A DNA stretch of 7,863 nucleotides. It comes from Actinomycetota bacterium. GTDB lineage: Bacteria; Actinomycetota; UBA4738; HRBIN12. This document shows positions 5,296 to 7,863 of the stretch, in pieces. The notes beneath the pieces were generated by a model. That model was not told the origin of the DNA. It was given only the letters and a program-made list of their open reading frames with translations, and ran no database searches. The stretch spans positions 1-7,863 of the forward strand of contig VAYX01000173.1 of the NCBI GenBank assembly GCA_005885325.1. Reading direction: 5' to 3'. Position 1 is the first letter of the stretch. Every line of letters begins with the position of its first letter. The translations under genes were made by a program, and so were the position numbers.

Positions 5296-6720
5296 ATGAC
5301 GACGGCCACGACGCTCTCGCAGAAGGTGTGGGACCAGCACCTCGTGCACCGCGCCGAGGGCGAGCCCGACCTCCTGTACGTCGACCTTCATCTGGTGCAC
5401 GAGGTCACCAGCGCGCAGGCCTTCGACGGCCTCCGGCTCGCCGAACGGACCGTGCGGCGGCCCGACCTCACCGTGGCCACGATGGATCACAACGTCCCCA
5501 CGGCGCCGGGCCCGGAGGACCCCGTCTCGGTACGCCAGATGGAGGCCCTCGCCCGTAACTGCGCGGAGTTCGGCATCGAGCTGTACCCGACGGGCCACAT
5601 CGGCCAGGGGATCGTCCACGTGATCGGGCCGCAGATGGGCCTCACGCAGCCCGGATTGGTCATCGTGTGCGGCGATTCCCACACCTCCACCCACGGCGCG
5701 TTCGGCGCGCTCGCGTTCGGGATCGGGACGAGCGAGGTGGAGCACGTCCTGGCCACCCAGACGCTGTCGCAGCCAACGCCGGGATCGATGGCCGTGACCG
5801 TTGACGGTGACCTGCCGCCGGGGGTCACGGCCAAGGACGTGATCCTCGGCGTCATCGCCCGGATCGGGACCGGCGGCGGCGTCGGCCACGTCATCGAGTA
5901 TCGAGGCTCGGCCATCCGGTCGCTGTCGATGGAGGGCCGGATGACCGTGTGCAACATGTCCATCGAGGCCGGGGCGCGTGCCGGCATGGTGGCCCCCGAC
6001 GACACGACCTTCGCATACGTGGAGGGCCGGTCCCACGCGCCGAAGGGCGCAGCCTGGGAGCGAGCCCTGGACCACTGGCGTTCGCTCGGCACCGATCCGG
6101 ATGCGGCGTTCGATCGGGAGGTCCGGATCGACGCCTGGGAGCTCACCCCGTACGTCTCCTGGGGAACGAACCCGGCCCAGACGGTCTCGATCGACGGCGC
6201 GGTCCCCGACCCCGCCTCGTTCGAGGATCCCATCCGCCGGGAGTCCGCCGAGCGAGCCCTGGCCTACATGGCCCTTCGGCCCGGGACAGCCATCCGCGAC
6301 ATCAGGCCGGACACCGTCTTCATCGGCTCCTGCACGAACAGCCGCATCGAGGACCTCCGGGTCGCGGCCGACGTGCTGCGGGGCCGGCGCGTCCGCGATG
6401 GCCTGCGGGCCATGGTCGTGCCGGGGTCGATGCTGGTGAAGGCGCAGGCCGAGCGGGAGGGATTGGACCAGGTGTTCCGGGCGGCCGGGTTCGACTGGCG
6501 CGACGCCGGGTGCTCGATGTGCCTGGGGATGAACCCGGACCAGCTCTCCCCCGGCGAGCGGTGCGCCTCGACGTCGAACCGCAACTTCGAGGGCCGCCAG
6601 GGCAAGGGGGGCCGGACCCATCTGGTCAGCCCGGCCGTCGCCGCGGCCACCGCCATCGCCGGCCATTTCTGCACCCCAGCCGACCTGGGGATCGAACGGC
6701 GAGCGGCGGACGGAGGCTAA
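5296..6720 (+). CDS. leuC: 3-isopropylmalate dehydratase large subunit
   Basis: The catalytic large subunit of isopropylmalate isomerase, which converts 2-isopropylmalate to 3-isopropylmalate through a dehydration-rehydration in cytoplasmic leucine synthesis. The 474 residues fit the bacterial family (about 466-480). The three [4Fe-4S] ligands are Cys346 in GSCTNSRIEDL and Cys406/Cys409 in CSMCLGMNPD, at nearly the same positions as E. coli LeuC Cys347, 407 and 410. Aconitase-family signatures include MDHNVPT near the N-terminus and CGDSHTSTHGAFGALAFGIGTSEVEH around residues 125-150. Near the C-terminus, STSNRNFEGRQG is the conserved substrate-loop block. ATG at 5296 has an excellent ribosome site. 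leuD follows after 4 bp, so the two subunits are co-translated. It is probably controlled by the IclR protein encoded divergently, through the palindromes at 5191-5229. No leuA or leuB lies in the window. Confidence 0.97.
   Translation: MTTATTLSQKVWDQHLVHRAEGEPDLLYVDLHLVHEVTSAQAFDGLRLAERTVRRPDLTVATMDHNVPTAPGPEDPVSVRQMEALARNCAEFGIELYPTGHIGQGIVHVIGPQMGLTQPGLVIVCGDSHTSTHGAFGALAFGIGTSEVEHVLATQTLSQPTPGSMAVTVDGDLPPGVTAKDVILGVIARIGTGGGVGHVIEYRGSAIRSLSMEGRMTVCNMSIEAGARAGMVAPDDTTFAYVEGRSHAPKGAAWERALDHWRSLGTDPDAAFDREVRIDAWELTPYVSWGTNPAQTVSIDGAVPDPASFEDPIRRESAERALAYMALRPGTAIRDIRPDTVFIGSCTNSRIEDLRVAADVLRGRRVRDGLRAMVVPGSMLVKAQAEREGLDQVFRAAGFDWRDAGCSMCLGMNPDQLSPGERCASTSNRNFEGRQGKGGRTHLVSPAVAAATAIAGHFCTPADLGIERRAADGG
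6712..6716 (+). promoter_or_regulatory. Shine-Dalgarno of leuD within the end of leuC
   Basis: GGAGG sits in the last codons of leuC, 8 nt before ATG at 6725. It supports translational coupling of the two subunits. Confidence 0.7.
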
Positions 6721-6724
6721 GGGC

Positions 6725-7321
6725 ATGCAGCCGTTCACCACCCACACGGGCACCGCGCTTCCCCTGGACCGCTCGGACGTCGATACGGACCAGATCATCC
6801 CGGCCGAGTACCTGAAGCGGATCGAGCGCACGGGCTTCGGTCCGTTCCTCTTCGCGGAGTGGCGCAAGGATCCCGGCTTCGTCTTGAACCGGCCGGCGCA
6901 CGCCGGCGCCTCGATCCTGGTGGCCGGCCCGAACTTCGGCAGCGGGTCCAGCCGCGAGCACGCCGTGTGGGCGCTGGAGGATGCGGGGTTCCGCGCGGTG
7001 ATCGCGCCGTCCCTCGCCGACATCTTCCGGATGAACTGCACGAAGGTGGGGCTGTTGCCGGTCCGGCTCCCGCCCGATGCCGTTCGCCGGCTGATGGACG
7101 CGGTGACGGGTGATCCGACGACGCGGGTCACCGTGGACCTCGAAGCCAAGGCGGTGAGCGCTCCCGGGTTCCACGCGGCGTTCGACATCGACGACTTCAC
7201 CCGGTGGCGGCTGCTCGAGGGCCTCGACGACATCGGCCTCTCACTCCGCCACGAGGAGGCGATCACCGCGTTCGAGGCGGCGCGGCCGTCCTTCCTTCCG
7301 ACAGCAACTCGGTCAGGGTGA
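6725..7321 (+). CDS. leuD: 3-isopropylmalate dehydratase small subunit
   Basis: The swivel-domain subunit that pairs with LeuC. Its 198 residues are the normal length. Diagnostic motifs are SDVDTDQIIPAEYLK (from residue 17) and the substrate-binding loop N70-F-G-S-G-S-S-R77-E-H-A80, followed by VIAPSLADIFRMNCTKVGLLP, typical of bacterial LeuD. The C-terminal half (VDLEAKAV, FDIDDFTRWRLLEGLDDIGLSLRHEEAITAFEAARPSFLP) matches actinobacterial relatives, so the gene is intact to its TGA. It begins 4 bp after leuC. Its last 59 bp overlap the 3' end of the DUF72 gene on the other strand, so no separate intergenic terminator exists for the leuCD transcript here. Confidence 0.96.
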   Translation: MQPFTTHTGTALPLDRSDVDTDQIIPAEYLKRIERTGFGPFLFAEWRKDPGFVLNRPAHAGASILVAGPNFGSGSSREHAVWALEDAGFRAVIAPSLADIFRMNCTKVGLLPVRLPPDAVRRLMDAVTGDPTTRVTVDLEAKAVSAPGFHAAFDIDDFTRWRLLEGLDDIGLSLRHEEAITAFEAARPSFLPTATRSG

Positions 7322-7863
7322 GCGCGTCCCGGACGGCCGCGCCGCCGGTGTCGTTGTTGAAGTAGGCGAACACGTCGGCGGCCGGGAGCCCGCGGATGCG
7401 ATCGGCCCACCGCCGGAGCTTCGTCCTCGTGTAGCCGGGTGCGGCCGTCTGGCCCTGATGGAACCGAATGTACGTCCATCCTCCGGTCACGATGTCGCGG
7501 ACCCGGGCACCGGGCCGGTCGGCCAACACGAATGCGGCCCCCGCCCCGTCGAGCGCCTCGAGGACCTCGTCCGTCTCCCATGAGGGATCTCGGAACTCGA
7601 ACGCGGCCCGCATCCCCCGAGGAAGCACCGGGAGGAAGGCTCGGAGCCGTTCGAGGTCGGCGGGGAACCGGGGAGGGAACTGGAACAGGACCGGGCCGAG
7701 GCGGGACCCCAGCGCCCTGGCCCGGGTCCACAGGAGCTCGACCGGGTCACGGCAGTCCCGCATCCGGCGGATGTGGGTGATGAACCGGCTGGCCTTCACC
7801 GCCACCGCGAACCCCTCGGGGGTCTCCGCCCTCCATCGGGCGAAGGCGTCGGCCGAGGGCAGC
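7263..7863 (-). CDS. DUF72 (YecE-like) family protein, 5' end outside window
   Basis: A member of DUF72, a TIM-barrel-like family of unknown biochemical function. Family blocks seen in order are FAVAVKASRFITHIRRM, GPVLFQFPPRF, AFEFRDPSW, YIRFHQG and VFAYFNND. The frame is open to the window edge: 19 codons precede the Val at 7805 and read LPSADAFARWRAETPEGFA, a normal internal DUF72 sequence. The GTG at 7805-7803 is therefore an internal valine, not a start. About 199 codons are visible of a family usually 230-300 residues, so mainly the N-terminal strand with the usual GTSGW-type motif is missing. The 3' end overlaps leuD by 59 bp, and its last residues (after about TLTELL) are an Arg/Ala/Pro tail that may simply reflect this overlap. 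No function or regulation can be deduced. Confidence 0.9.
   Translation of the reverse strand, partial: LPSADAFARWRAETPEGFAVAVKASRFITHIRRMRDCRDPVELLWTRARALGSRLGPVLFQFPPRFPADLERLRAFLPVLPRGMRAAFEFRDPSWETDEVLEALDGAGAAFVLADRPGARVRDIVTGGWTYIRFHQGQTAAPGYTRTKLRRWADRIRGLPAADVFAYFNNDTGGAAVRDALTLTELLSEGRTAAPPRTR

Noticed and set aside
5218..7731. Very long (837-codon) open frame on the - strand across leuC, leuD and DUF72
   Set aside because: It is antisense to two clearly recognised genes, its translation is Arg/Pro/Gly-rich low-complexity sequence with no domain, and long shadow frames are expected in GC-rich DNA.
7803..7805. GTG as the start of the DUF72 gene
   Set aside because: The upstream 19 codons in frame are clearly DUF72-like, so the start lies beyond the window.
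1..7863. CRISPR array, tRNA/rRNA genes, insertion sequences, attachment sites
   Set aside because: No regularly spaced repeats, no tRNA-like cloverleaf, no transposase or integrase, and no terminal inverted repeats were seen on reading both strands.

Overview
The window is strongly GC-rich, has tightly packed genes, and shows third-position G/C preference in every gene. The gene content points to an actinobacterium (Actinomycetota): an IclR regulator of the NdgR/LtbR type divergent from leuCD, a PknB-like PASTA Ser/Thr kinase, and GTG starts. The class cannot be resolved from this sequence. I see no tRNA, rRNA, CRISPR array, insertion sequence or prophage gene, and the window looks like ordinary chromosome.

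Layout: (1) positions 1-1053 (+) carry the 3' part of a family S13 D-alanyl-D-alanine carboxypeptidase/endopeptidase (PBP4/DacB type) whose 5' end lies outside the window. (2) 1083-3023 (+) encodes a soluble sensor histidine kinase with three PAS domains, 29 bp downstream of the first gene. (3) 3020-4339 (-) encodes a membrane-anchored Ser/Thr kinase with one extracellular PASTA domain; it meets the histidine kinase tail to tail, and one CTAG palindrome supplies both stop codons. (4) 4406-5191 (-) encodes an IclR-family regulator. (5) A short, comparatively AT-rich divergent control region at about 5191-5295 contains two TGTTCCA-N5-TGGAACA-type palindromes set exactly 20 bp apart. (6) 5296-6720 and 6725-7321 (+) are leuC and leuD, the two subunits of isopropylmalate isomerase. 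(7) 7263-7863 (-) is the 3' part of a DUF72 (YecE-like) gene that runs off the right edge and overlaps the end of leuD by 59 bp.

Functionally there are two halves. The left half (positions 1 to about 4340) has a cell-wall and signalling flavour: a peptidoglycan DD-peptidase, a cytoplasmic PAS histidine kinase without a visible response regulator, and a kinase whose external PASTA domain belongs to a peptidoglycan-binding family. The right half is a leucine biosynthesis unit in which the divergent IclR regulator probably controls both leuCD and itself through the twin palindromes. The control region is the most informative non-coding sequence here. No previously undescribed system is evident; the best leads are the operator architecture, the compact S13 enzyme, the paired Glu-Thr-Thr motifs in the kinase juxtamembrane segment, and the two convergent gene overlaps.
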